DNA of 64,000 nt, taken from the NCBI GenBank assembly GCA_042091275.1, contig JBELHR010000010.1:1-64000 (forward strand), in the 5' to 3' direction. The position numbers and the translations under genes are program-made. The notes under the pieces were generated by a model that was not told where the DNA came from, made no database searches, and saw only the letters and a list, made by a program, of their open reading frames with translations. Each line of letters begins with the position of its first letter. Position 1 is the first letter of the stretch. Source of the DNA: JBELHR01 sp042091275. GTDB taxonomy: Bacteria > Bacteroidota > Bacteroidia > Flavobacteriales > Flavobacteriaceae. Of this stretch, positions 55,714 through 64,000 are shown piece by piece.

Positions 55714-57642
55714 ATGTCAAACAACAAAACTGTGTTGTTGTGCATCGCAATGGTCGCTTGTTTTTACGGAAACACGCATGCACAAACCACCCCACAAACT
55801 GAACAGTTAAATACTGTTGAGATTGAAGCCTCCACTTTCGCACAGAAAAAGAATGTCGAAGGGAAAATTATCCAAAAATTAGATAGTATCGATTTGGTTG
55901 CCTTTCAAGGGCAATCCCTGTCCAATGCCTTAAATTCTCTACAAGGAGTTTATATCGCTGGTAGTAATTCTGTTACAGGATCTGTCAAAGGTATTAGTAT
56001 TAGAGGTGGAAATACCAAACAAGTTCTTATCCTTATCGATGGAGTTCCAGTAAACGATCCTTCCAGTATTGATAATAGTTTTGATTTAAATTTGATTTCA
56101 CTTGACAGAGTAGAGAGTGTAGAACTAATGAAAGGTGCCTCGAGTACACTTTACGGTTCTGGTGCTGCTGTAGGTGTTATTAATATCATCACAAAAAAGC
56201 CTAGTGGAGATGAGTTGAATATCACCTTTAATTCTTCTTTGAGAACAGAGCAAGAATCTGACGATAAGTCTCGCTTTAACAGAGTGGACAACAACTTAAT
56301 CGTGTCGGGAAGTACTAATGGATTTGACTGGCAGTTTCAAGGTGCTCTAAATAGTACATCTGGTATCTCTGAGGCATACGACGAGAATGGTGATTTTGAA
56401 AAAGATGGATTTGAATCTCAAAACATCAACATCAAATTGGGTCAGCGTTTTTCTAATAGTTTTAAAATCGATGGATTTTACAGTTTCCAAAATAATCAGC
56501 AGGATTTTGATGGTGGTGCATTTGTAGATAGTGATATCAATACCTCACAATCCAAAATGAACCGCGTAGGTTTGGTGCCAAACTACAAGTATAGAAACGG
56601 TTCTGTTCAATGGCAAAATACCTTTACCGATATCGAGAGATCCTACGTGAGAGAAAATACATTTTCTGGAACAGTTGACGATTCTAGCTATGAGACGGAA
56701 TCTTTTAAATCGGATCTTTTTAATCAAGTTAAACTCGGTGATAGAATTAGCAATATTACGGGAGCGAGTTTTGAATATCAGAACACACGTAACTACGGTC
56801 CTTTTGAGGTAGTTCAAGGAGAACTCTACCAATTTAGAGTCTTTGACGTTTACAGTTCATTCGCTTATAGAAGTCCAGCTAACTTTGGATTTGATTTGGG
56901 AGCGAGATATAATTACCACAATATTTATGAGGGAAATTTCACTTATGATGTAAATGGATTTTATGAATTAAAAGACACGTTTGTATCTAGCTTAAAACTT
57001 TTTGCTTCTTATGCTACTTCTTATAATACGCCTAGTCTATATCAATTATTTTCTCAATATGGGAATACGGATTTAGAGCCAGAAACCTCAGAGAATTTCG
57101 AAGTAGGTTTATTCCTTAAAGAAAACAACCGATTTGATTTCTCCGTTGTTTATTTCAATAGGGTAGAAGAGAATCCAATTCAATTTTATACTGAACCGGT
57201 TACTTATGCATCCATGTATGTTAATGGAGCAGACCAGACCTATGAGTTTTCAGGAGTGGAATTAGCCTTAGATCTTTCTGTAATTAAGAATTTAGGTTTA
57301 AATTTTAGTTATACCTATACTGAGTTAGACGAAAACAAGGCGAATAACACACCGAAGGACTTATTTAGAGCTACAGGTGTTTATAATTATATGAGACATA
57401 GATTACAACTCAATTATCAATATAATGGATCGCAAATGGTACAAGATTTCAGGTCTTTCCCAGCAGAACTTGTTTCCTTAGATAGTTACAGTCTATTGGA
57501 TCTTAACTACAATTATAAATTCAGCTCCTATTTTAATGCTTCTTTTGGAGTAAATAACCTCTTAAACGAAAATTATTTCGAACGATTGGGTTATTCCACA
57601 ATGGGTACCAACTTTATTTTAGGTCTGAATTTCAACCTCTAA
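55714..57642 (+). CDS. TonB-dependent cobalamin receptor, BtuB-like
   Basis: 642-aa outer-membrane active transporter. Signal peptide (to about THAQTT), a TonB box-like stretch, plug domain with SVKGISIRGGNTKQVLILIDGVPVNDPSS in pieces and YGSGAAVGVINIITKK, then the barrel ending in ...FNL with C-terminal aromatic residue. The riboswitch upstream makes cobalamin uptake the likely role. Downstream is an intrinsic terminator. Substrate within the corrinoids is not resolved. Confidence 0.92.
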   Translation: MSNNKTVLLCIAMVACFYGNTHAQTTPQTEQLNTVEIEASTFAQKKNVEGKIIQKLDSIDLVAFQGQSLSNALNSLQGVYIAGSNSVTGSVKGISIRGGNTKQVLILIDGVPVNDPSSIDNSFDLNLISLDRVESVELMKGASSTLYGSGAAVGVINIITKKPSGDELNITFNSSLRTEQESDDKSRFNRVDNNLIVSGSTNGFDWQFQGALNSTSGISEAYDENGDFEKDGFESQNINIKLGQRFSNSFKIDGFYSFQNNQQDFDGGAFVDSDINTSQSKMNRVGLVPNYKYRNGSVQWQNTFTDIERSYVRENTFSGTVDDSSYETESFKSDLFNQVKLGDRISNITGASFEYQNTRNYGPFEVVQGELYQFRVFDVYSSFAYRSPANFGFDLGARYNYHNIYEGNFTYDVNGFYELKDTFVSSLKLFASYATSYNTPSLYQLFSQYGNTDLEPETSENFEVGLFLKENNRFDFSVVYFNRVEENPIQFYTEPVTYASMYVNGADQTYEFSGVELALDLSVIKNLGLNFSYTYTELDENKANNTPKDLFRATGVYNYMRHRLQLNYQYNGSQMVQDFRSFPAELVSLDSYSLLDLNYNYKFSSYFNASFGVNNLLNENYFERLGYSTMGTNFILGLNFNL

Positions 57643-57647
57643 GACAA

Positions 57648-57673
57648 AAGCGCTCCTCGGAGCGTTTTTTTTT
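57648..57673 (+). terminator. Intrinsic terminator after btuB-like gene
   Basis: CGCTCC-TC-GGAGCG hairpin (57651-57664) followed by a run of T. Confidence 0.88.
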
Positions 57674-57725
57674 GCTTTCATAAGGATTAAAATGACTACC
57701 TTTCATGTTAAAAAAAAGTTAACAC

Positions 57726-58361
57726 ATGAAGCGTATTTCAATAGTCTTATTTCTATCTATTGTATTGGGGTCTTGTTCCTCTACAAAAATCACAAACAGC
57801 TGGAAACAGTCTAGTTTATCCGATCTCAAAACGGAAAAAATTCTAGTTATGAGCCGGCTTGGAGATGAAGTAGCAAAGGTTCGTTTTGAAAGCGAATTGA
57901 CGCAAGGACTAATCCGCAAAGGCTATATGGCTCAGGAGTCTTCAGATGTTTTTCCAGAGCTAAATTCCAAAGACAAACTAAATCAAAGTTCCAAAGAAAT
58001 ATTGATTTCCAAATTGAAAGATGCTGGAATTAGTGTTGTTGTGGTAACTATCTTAAAAGACGAAGAGGATTACGCTGTTCAACAAGTTACAGGCGGAGGC
58101 TTAGCCAACCCTTATTACGGCGGAAGCTATATGGGTTTCTACGGGTATTACGATATGTATTATATGGCTCCTGCCTACAGTGGTACTATGACTACCCAGG
58201 CTAAAAAATATGTTCTCGAAACGGTGGTATACGACCTGTCTCGAGATAGTGAGGATCAAATTATTGTGGGAATGACTCTGTCTGTAGATAATCCCGAAAC
58301 ACTAGGTGCAAGTTCTGCAGAGGTTAGTGGTATCATACTAAGAGAGCTCTTAAAAAAGTAA
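57726..58361 (+). CDS. Small lipoprotein, DUF4136-like
   Basis: 211-aa exported protein with lipobox VLGSCSS. The middle has a Gly/Tyr-rich stretch (NPYYGGSYMGFYGYYDMYYM), and QAKKYVLETVVYDL recalls DUF4136-type lipoproteins; I am not certain of the family. It sits before a TolC-type fusion, adaptor and RND pump on the same strand (spacing 24 bp to the fusion gene), so it may be an accessory envelope lipoprotein of that system. Role unknown. Confidence 0.75.
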   Translation: MKRISIVLFLSIVLGSCSSTKITNSWKQSSLSDLKTEKILVMSRLGDEVAKVRFESELTQGLIRKGYMAQESSDVFPELNSKDKLNQSSKEILISKLKDAGISVVVVTILKDEEDYAVQQVTGGGLANPYYGGSYMGFYGYYDMYYMAPAYSGTMTTQAKKYVLETVVYDLSRDSEDQIIVGMTLSVDNPETLGASSAEVSGIILRELLKK

Positions 58362-58385
58362 AACTATTTACAATTGAGATATAAT

Positions 58386-60722
58386 ATGTTTAGAAAAAGT
58401 ATCCTCCCAATTTTATTTCTGCTGCTCGTCCTATCGGGTTTTGCTCAAGAAAAAGTACTAAATATTGGAGTTATAGTTGATCATTTAAACGATCGCTACC
58501 AGGAAGACCGGAACCTTCTGTTGGAAGAGATAGACAACGTGATATCGGATGACTTTGATATTCGCGTAAATTACGTTTTAGAAAACAGATATAATCTAGA
58601 AAAAGCAAGAGAGAATTATGATTTCCTAGATGGCAAAAACCAAGATATTATTTTAGTATTTGGAATTGTAAACAATTTGATGGTATATCGCGATCTCAAA
58701 GAATTACATTCTCCTACCATAATTTTTGGAGGTATCAATCGCGATTTTGTACCTATCGATTTGGATCGGGCAAGCTCTGGAATTGACAATTTGAATTACC
58801 TTTTAACTCCTCTTTCATACCAAGACGACCTGCGAGATTTCAAAGAATTGTTCAATTTTCAAAACATTGCGGTTTTGGTAGACCACTACGAGGTAGATTT
58901 GCTACCTGTAGACGATGTTATTTCCGATATCATGGAGGACGTAGGTGGGGAATATACGATTTATCCTATTGATGAAAACTCGATTGAAAGCTTAGATTTA
59001 AGCGGTTATGATGCAGTATATGTTGCCGCAGGTGGAGAGTTAGATAAGGAGGATTACAAACTCTTTATCGACGAGATAAAATCTTTTAAGAAACCCTCTT
59101 TTTCAGCATATGGTAGAGAAGATGTGGTCTCTGGAATTATGGCTTCCAATCAAACCTCTGGTAATTATCAATTAATATTTAGAAGAATTGCTTTAAATAT
59201 CGAATCAATTGTAGAGGACGGTAAAAACGCCTCGGAACTTCCTGTTCATATGGACTATAACAAAGGACTAACCCTCAATTTTAATACAGCCGAAGAGGTT
59301 GGAATGGGAATAAAATACAATTTAGTAGCCGAAACTGAATTTGTAGGAACCTTTGATGAACTTAATGCAAGTAGCAAATACGATTTAGTAGATGTAATTG
59401 ACATGACTTTGTCCAATAATCTCTCTTTAAAGTCTGCTGAAAAAAATATTGAAATTCAAGGTCAAGAACTAAAATCTAGTTGGTCGAATTATTTTCCAGA
59501 TATCAATGCATCCGCGATTGGCGCTTATACCGACCCCGAACTGGCAGAGGTTTCTTTGGGATTAAATCCTGAGTATAGAACCAAGGGGTCCATTCAACTT
59601 AACCAGACTTTATACTCCCAAGATCTGACTACCTTAATTAAAGTAAATAAACTCTTGACAAAGGCCGAACAGGCTAATTACGATGGTTTTGCTTTGGATG
59701 CCGTTCGAGACATTAGCAACGTATACTTCAACTGTTTGGTGTTAAAGACCAATGTTATTATTCAGGCTAAAAACTTAGAAGTGACGCGGGAAAATTTAAA
59801 TATAGCTACCGAAAACTTTGAGGCTGGTTATCAGGGAAAAACCGATTTATTGCGATTTACCTCTGAAAAAGCACAAAATACCCAAGTCTTGATCGAATCT
59901 AAAAATCGTCTCGATGAGAGCTTCTACCTGATGAATCAATTATTGAATCAGGACATTGATACTCCAATCGATATTTTTGATGTGAGTTTAGACGATGAGA
60001 AATTTGATAAATTTTACTATAAACGCTTTATGGATTTGCTCAGTCAGCCAAAGGTGAGAAAGGATTTTGTCGATTTCCTCGTAGAGGAGGGGTACAATAA
60101 TGCACCGGAGTTAAAAGCCATAGGATATAGTAAGGAGGCTATTGAAAAACAAAAGAAACTCTATGGACTGGGAAGAATTATTCCGACGATAGCGCTTCAG
60201 GCTCAATACAATAATAATTTTGACCAATGGGGAGTTGGAAGTCAGACCGATCTTCAAATCCCGAGCGATTACAACGTTGGACTGAGTCTTACACTACCGA
60301 TTTTTAATCAAAACAAGAAGAACATAAACAGAAAGACTGCTAGTATCCAACAGGAACAATTGACTTTTGACGAAGACAATATTAAACGCTCTATCGAAAA
60401 AGATATAAATGATGCAGTTCTTCAGATAATCAACGAAATTGTAAATATTGAGCTATCGGCTGTTTCGGAAGCTACAGCAAAGGAAGGCTTGGAATTGACC
60501 CAAACTTCGTATTCGGAGGGAGCGGTAAACATTATTCAATTAATCGATGCCCAGAGAAATTATCTTCAAGCGCAATTGGATCAATCTTCTGCTCAATACA
60601 ATTTTTTAATAGCGAGTTTAAATTTAGAACGATATATAGGATATTTCTTTTTGCTTCATACTCCTGAAGAAAACCAATCCTTTTTTGATCGTTTTAACCA
60701 ATATATTTTAGAAAAACAATAA
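58386..60722 (+). CDS. Outer-membrane efflux channel (TolC family) with N-terminal substrate-binding-like domain
   Basis: 778 aa from ATG 58386. A signal peptide (ILPILFLLLVLSGFAQ) is followed by about 300 residues resembling the type-I periplasmic binding fold (KVLNIGVIVDHLNDRY, IILVFGIVNN, IAVLVDHY, YDAVYVAAGGELD, KPSFSAYGRED), then a TolC-like part of about 430 residues with two long repeated helical hairpins (NLSLKSAEKNIEIQGQELKSS; TASIQQEQLTFDEDNIKRSI) ending YLEKQ. The fusion is colinear, no frameshift. It precedes an RND adaptor by 4 bp. The binding domain may gate or load the channel (inference). Confidence 0.85.
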   Translation: MFRKSILPILFLLLVLSGFAQEKVLNIGVIVDHLNDRYQEDRNLLLEEIDNVISDDFDIRVNYVLENRYNLEKARENYDFLDGKNQDIILVFGIVNNLMVYRDLKELHSPTIIFGGINRDFVPIDLDRASSGIDNLNYLLTPLSYQDDLRDFKELFNFQNIAVLVDHYEVDLLPVDDVISDIMEDVGGEYTIYPIDENSIESLDLSGYDAVYVAAGGELDKEDYKLFIDEIKSFKKPSFSAYGREDVVSGIMASNQTSGNYQLIFRRIALNIESIVEDGKNASELPVHMDYNKGLTLNFNTAEEVGMGIKYNLVAETEFVGTFDELNASSKYDLVDVIDMTLSNNLSLKSAEKNIEIQGQELKSSWSNYFPDINASAIGAYTDPELAEVSLGLNPEYRTKGSIQLNQTLYSQDLTTLIKVNKLLTKAEQANYDGFALDAVRDISNVYFNCLVLKTNVIIQAKNLEVTRENLNIATENFEAGYQGKTDLLRFTSEKAQNTQVLIESKNRLDESFYLMNQLLNQDIDTPIDIFDVSLDDEKFDKFYYKRFMDLLSQPKVRKDFVDFLVEEGYNNAPELKAIGYSKEAIEKQKKLYGLGRIIPTIALQAQYNNNFDQWGVGSQTDLQIPSDYNVGLSLTLPIFNQNKKNINRKTASIQQEQLTFDEDNIKRSIEKDINDAVLQIINEIVNIELSAVSEATAKEGLELTQTSYSEGAVNIIQLIDAQRNYLQAQLDQSSAQYNFLIASLNLERYIGYFFLLHTPEENQSFFDRFNQYILEKQ

Positions 60723-60726
60723 TAGG

Positions 60727-61809
60727 ATGAATAGGATAATCTTAATTGCAATTTTGATGCTTACATGTGTGTCATGTAAAAAAGAGGTAGAAGAGAACAT
60801 TACGCTAAGACCCGTTACTTACGAGAAAGTTGACTATTTGGACTGGGAAAATTCTCGCGTTTTTACTGGTACCTCTCGAGCGAACGAAGTGATAAATCTC
60901 AGTTTTAGAAATAGTGGGATTATCACATTATTCAACCTCAAATTAGGTCAAAAAGTAAAAAAAGGCGATTTGCTTGCAAAACTAGATAATGTTCAAGCGC
61001 GTTTAAACTATGAAAGTGCTCTTTCTAGTATGAATAGTGCTGCCTCTCAAATGAATACCTCAAAACTCAATTTGGATAGAGTCAGATCCTTATACGAGAA
61101 AGGAAGTTCTTCCCTGAGTGATTACGAAAATGCCAAAAACTCTTATCAGACGGCAAAAGGTAGCTACGAAGCGAGTCAAAGAAGTGTTGATATCCAGCAG
61201 GAGCAGATCACTTATGGTTTTTTATATGCTCCGACAAACGGTAAAATTTCAAATATTAGCGCGGAGATAAATGAGAATATGTCTGCCGGGCAAATCGTTG
61301 CTGTGTTAAACGCGGATGGAAGAAAGGAAATCAGTCTCGGTATTCCAGAAAGTGTCATTAATGAGATAAAACTAAAAGAATCTGTTGTTGTCAATTTCAC
61401 CTCATTGACGGATAAAACCTATACTGGCGTTATTACAGAAGTCGCTCCTTCGATTGATATAAATACCGCTACTTACCCTGTAAAGGTCGCTTTGGAAGGA
61501 GACACGCAAGATGTGAGGTCTGGAATGTCAGCCTCAGTAACTTTTAATTTTGACAACCCTGACGACGAAAAGTCAGATGTGATAGGTGTTCCTACAACTG
61601 CCGTGGGCGAGGACAGTAAAGGAAATTTTGTCTTTCAGTTGGTGAATGTAAAAGACAATACTGCTACTGCAAAGAAAAAATATGTGAGTATAGGCAATAT
61701 GCATTCCAATGGTTTTGAAATCCAAAAAGGACTTAAGAGGGGAGACTTGATCTTGACTGCTGGTCTACAGACTATTTTAAATGACCAACAAGTTAAATTG
61801 ACTAAATAG
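60727..61809 (+). CDS. RND periplasmic adaptor protein (HlyD/AcrA type)
   Basis: 360-aa lipid-anchored adaptor, lipobox CVSCKK. Lipoyl halves (GIITLFNLKLGQKVKKGDLLAKLD and YAPTNGKISNISAEINENMSAGQIVAVL) flank a coiled-coil hairpin at about 110-160; beta-barrel domain follows (NFTSLTDKTYTGVITEVAPSID). Joins the TolC-like channel upstream to the RND pump 6 bp downstream. Confidence 0.94.
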   Translation: MNRIILIAILMLTCVSCKKEVEENITLRPVTYEKVDYLDWENSRVFTGTSRANEVINLSFRNSGIITLFNLKLGQKVKKGDLLAKLDNVQARLNYESALSSMNSAASQMNTSKLNLDRVRSLYEKGSSSLSDYENAKNSYQTAKGSYEASQRSVDIQQEQITYGFLYAPTNGKISNISAEINENMSAGQIVAVLNADGRKEISLGIPESVINEIKLKESVVVNFTSLTDKTYTGVITEVAPSIDINTATYPVKVALEGDTQDVRSGMSASVTFNFDNPDDEKSDVIGVPTTAVGEDSKGNFVFQLVNVKDNTATAKKKYVSIGNMHSNGFEIQKGLKRGDLILTAGLQTILNDQQVKLTK

Positions 61810-61815
61810 GACACT

Positions 61816-64000
61816 ATGAATTTAACGCAATTTTCCATCACGAGGAATAGGATCAGTTTGACCTTGTTAGCTGTTGTTATTATTCTAGGGCTTTCTATCT
61901 ATCAGAATTTATCGCGGGACTCTATGCCTCCTTATACGGTTCGTGTAGCGAATGTCGTAACTTCATTTCCAGGAGCCAGCCCGGAGCGGGTCGAACTCTT
62001 GGTTACGGATAAAGTAGAGAAAATCACACAAGAAATTCCGGAATTAAAAGAGGTCAGTTCGACCTCGAGAACCGGTCTTTCCGTCGTTACGGTTACCTTG
62101 GTAGATCAGGTAAAGCCCGAAGATCTTCAAGAGGTATGGGATAGACTGCGCCGTAAACTAAACGATATGCAGGATCTTCCAGATCAGGTTCATGCTTATC
62201 TAGATGACGATGGAATTGGCGAAGTGTATGGAATAGTTCTAGGACTTACTAGTGACGGTTTTTCCTATGCCGAAATGAAAGATGTCGCCGACGATCTAAA
62301 AGATGATTTGATCAAACTAGATAATGCGGCAAAAGTAGAGGTAGGAGGGATACAAGAAGAACGTGTCTTTGTTGAATTTGACAATGCTCGACTGAAAAAC
62401 TACGGTTTGACCTCGGCAAAATTACAGTCCATCATCAATTCTACAAATATTCTTAGTTCTGGTGGTCAAATTAATTTGGAATCGGAACGAATTATTTTGG
62501 AACCAACCGGAAATTATAATTCCATAGAGGATATCGAAAACACTTTGGTCCCAGTTGGTGATGGATCTCAGGTAGTTTATCTCAAGGATATCACAAAGGT
62601 GTCTAAAGGGTATATTTATCCACCGGAACAAATTGTTCAGGTCAATGGTAAACAGGCCATATCGCTTCATATAACCTTGAAAGAAGGAGCAAATGTGGTG
62701 AAGCTTGGAGAAGAAGTCAACGGTGTTACCGATATTTGGGAGGAAGAACTACCAATTGGACTGGAGTTGCAAAGGCTTTCCTCCATGGATACCTATGTCG
62801 ATGATAGTATTAATAATTTTGTATCCAACCTTATACAGTCTATCGTCATTGTTCTTTTGGTAATGCTCGTTTTCTTAGGTGTTAGAACGGGAAGTATTAT
62901 TGCGAGTTTAATTCCGATAGTAACGATAACTACTCTTATGATCATGGGGCTTATCGGTATTGGTTTGAATCAAGTTACTCTTGCCGCACTTATTATGGCG
63001 CTTGGTATGATGGTGGATAACGGTATCGTGGTAGTAGAATCTATAATGGTAAAAATGGAAGAGGGAATAGATGTAAAAAAAGCAGCTATTGACTCTTGTA
63101 CCGAATTATTTACTCCTTTGCTGATTTCGACTCTTACTACATCAGCTGCCTTTTTGGCTTTCTTCCTAGCAGAATCTACAATGGGAGATATAACGGGTCC
63201 TATCTTTGTAGTTATTACAATAGCACTACTTAGTTCCTGGATAATTTCTCTATCCATCATCACCTTGTTTTGCTATTTCTTTTTAAAAGTCAAGCAAAAT
63301 ACAGAACCGAGTTTTGTGGATAGACTGATTGATAAATTAAAAATATACTATAAGGATTTAATCGTTTTCGCCCTGAATAATAGGATAAAAGTCCTCTCGG
63401 GTATTGTAGGTATGTTTATTCTCTCCATGTTTGGATTTAATTATATCGAATTTGTGTTTTTTCCAGATTCGGATAGAAATATGATTACCGTGGATATCAA
63501 TTTGCCTCAAGGAACTAAGATTGAATCTACTCAAGAACTAGTAAATCAGATCGATCGTTTTATGTCGGATTCCCTTTTGGTAAATGAATCTCGACCAAAT
63601 GGAGTTTCAGATTGGTCTTCCTATATAGGGGCAGGACCTGAATCTTATGATTTGGGATATTCTCCAGATGAACCCAACTCTAGTTATGCGCATATATTGG
63701 TCAATACCTCAGATGCCATGTATAATAACGACATGATTGACAAACTCGATAGATATTGTTTTAATCAATTTCCTGACGCAGATATTAAGGTTGGCCCTCT
63801 TGGTGCAGGAGGAGGAGGAACTCCAATTGAAATCAAAATTCAAGGAGAAGATCCGGATATTCTAGCAGATTTATCGGAGCAGGTAAAGTCCAAATTATTA
63901 ACTATTTCTGGAACGAAAAACGTAAAAGACGATTGGGGTCCTAAATCCAAAAAGTTTGTAATCCTTATCGATCAATCTTTAGCGCAAAGCGCTGGTGTTA
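61816..64000 (+). CDS. RND efflux transporter, cut by window end
   Basis: AcrB/heavy-metal-type RND pump; the first 728 codons are visible, of about 1000-1050. Starts MNLTQFSITRNRISLTLLAVV with TM1, then porter domain FPGASPERVELLVTD, docking and TM2-TM6. The TM4 relay reads MALGMMVDNGIVVVES: Asp-Asn rather than the Asp-Asp of AcrB, as in some other RND subgroups. Long helix VNLKDITKVSKG-like region. No stop in the window; the gene is partial at its 3' end only. Drug, lipid or metal substrate is not evident. Confidence 0.95.
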   Translation, partial: MNLTQFSITRNRISLTLLAVVIILGLSIYQNLSRDSMPPYTVRVANVVTSFPGASPERVELLVTDKVEKITQEIPELKEVSSTSRTGLSVVTVTLVDQVKPEDLQEVWDRLRRKLNDMQDLPDQVHAYLDDDGIGEVYGIVLGLTSDGFSYAEMKDVADDLKDDLIKLDNAAKVEVGGIQEERVFVEFDNARLKNYGLTSAKLQSIINSTNILSSGGQINLESERIILEPTGNYNSIEDIENTLVPVGDGSQVVYLKDITKVSKGYIYPPEQIVQVNGKQAISLHITLKEGANVVKLGEEVNGVTDIWEEELPIGLELQRLSSMDTYVDDSINNFVSNLIQSIVIVLLVMLVFLGVRTGSIIASLIPIVTITTLMIMGLIGIGLNQVTLAALIMALGMMVDNGIVVVESIMVKMEEGIDVKKAAIDSCTELFTPLLISTLTTSAAFLAFFLAESTMGDITGPIFVVITIALLSSWIISLSIITLFCYFFLKVKQNTEPSFVDRLIDKLKIYYKDLIVFALNNRIKVLSGIVGMFILSMFGFNYIEFVFFPDSDRNMITVDINLPQGTKIESTQELVNQIDRFMSDSLLVNESRPNGVSDWSSYIGAGPESYDLGYSPDEPNSSYAHILVNTSDAMYNNDMIDKLDRYCFNQFPDADIKVGPLGAGGGGTPIEIKIQGEDPDILADLSEQVKSKLLTISGTKNVKDDWGPKSKKFVILIDQSLAQSAGV

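Overview
The window is a 64 kb piece of a low-GC Bacteroidota genome, probably from the flavobacterial or saprospiral side of the phylum; the sequence alone does not fix the family. Three things point there. Several genes have a TAnnTTTG -7 box with an upstream TTG instead of sigma70 elements, and almost none has a Shine-Dalgarno. The DnaX and PurL proteins have the form usual in this phylum. Marker families include DUF2490, DUF4268, TIGR02757 and a LuxC-type acyl-CoA reductase next to a ferredoxin and serC-serA. No tRNA, rRNA, CRISPR array, transposase or phage gene is visible. One 100-N gap is flanked by an exact 55-bp repeat, which is what overlapping contig ends look like in a k=55 assembly. 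I found no gene-free stretch above about 300 bp apart from that gap area.

Layout. 1-3.4 kb (minus): photolyase, an unknown gene, folE, an unknown small gene and a secreted glutathione peroxidase in one tight operon (light and oxidative stress). 3.4-5.1 kb (minus): ACR3 arsenite pump and thioredoxin-type arsenate reductase. 5.3-8.9 kb (plus): GH20 hexosaminidase lipoprotein, MFS transporter, DUF2490 outer-membrane protein. 9.0-16.7 kb (minus): LVIVD-like lipoprotein, mnmE, DUF4268, miaE, dnaX and acyl-CoA synthetase. 17-19.3 kb: ketoacyl-ACP synthase III homologue, beta-barrel protein and DCC thiol oxidoreductase. 19.4-23.7 kb (plus): MacAB-like ABC exporter with two different permeases and an adaptor.

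23.8-33.1 kb: purL, a methyltransferase, an NAD-dependent epimerase, an RsmB-type rRNA methyltransferase and recG. 33.1-39.1 kb (plus): pheT, pyrD, an HMG-CoA lyase-like gene and guaB, several with their own -7 boxes. 39.1-45.4 kb (minus): a seven-gene operon serC-serA-yggS-exonuclease/GIY-YIG-K+ channel-miaA-TIGR02757 with overlapping genes. 45.4-49.8 kb: acyl-CoA reductase, divergent ferredoxin, Tat-exported glycosylasparaginase, cutC and ychF. 49.9-54.3 kb (plus): parE-parC. 54.3-57.6 kb: a BtuF-like lipoprotein diverging from a cobalamin-riboswitch-controlled TonB receptor. 57.7-64 kb (plus): lipoprotein, a substrate-binding/TolC fusion, an RND adaptor and an RND pump cut by the window end.

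The most interesting points are: (1) dnaX is split exactly at an A11 run, and a -1 shift restores a full tau protein. This looks like transcriptional slippage making gamma and tau, as known in Thermus, unless it is a homopolymer error. (2) An outer-membrane TolC channel carries an N-terminal periplasmic-binding domain and sits in an RND operon. (3) Promoter -7 boxes lie 3-5 bp before start codons, implying leaderless mRNAs. (4) A light-stress operon contains two unknown genes. (5) A perfect inverted repeat fills the guaB leader. Most of the remaining window is ordinary housekeeping sequence.
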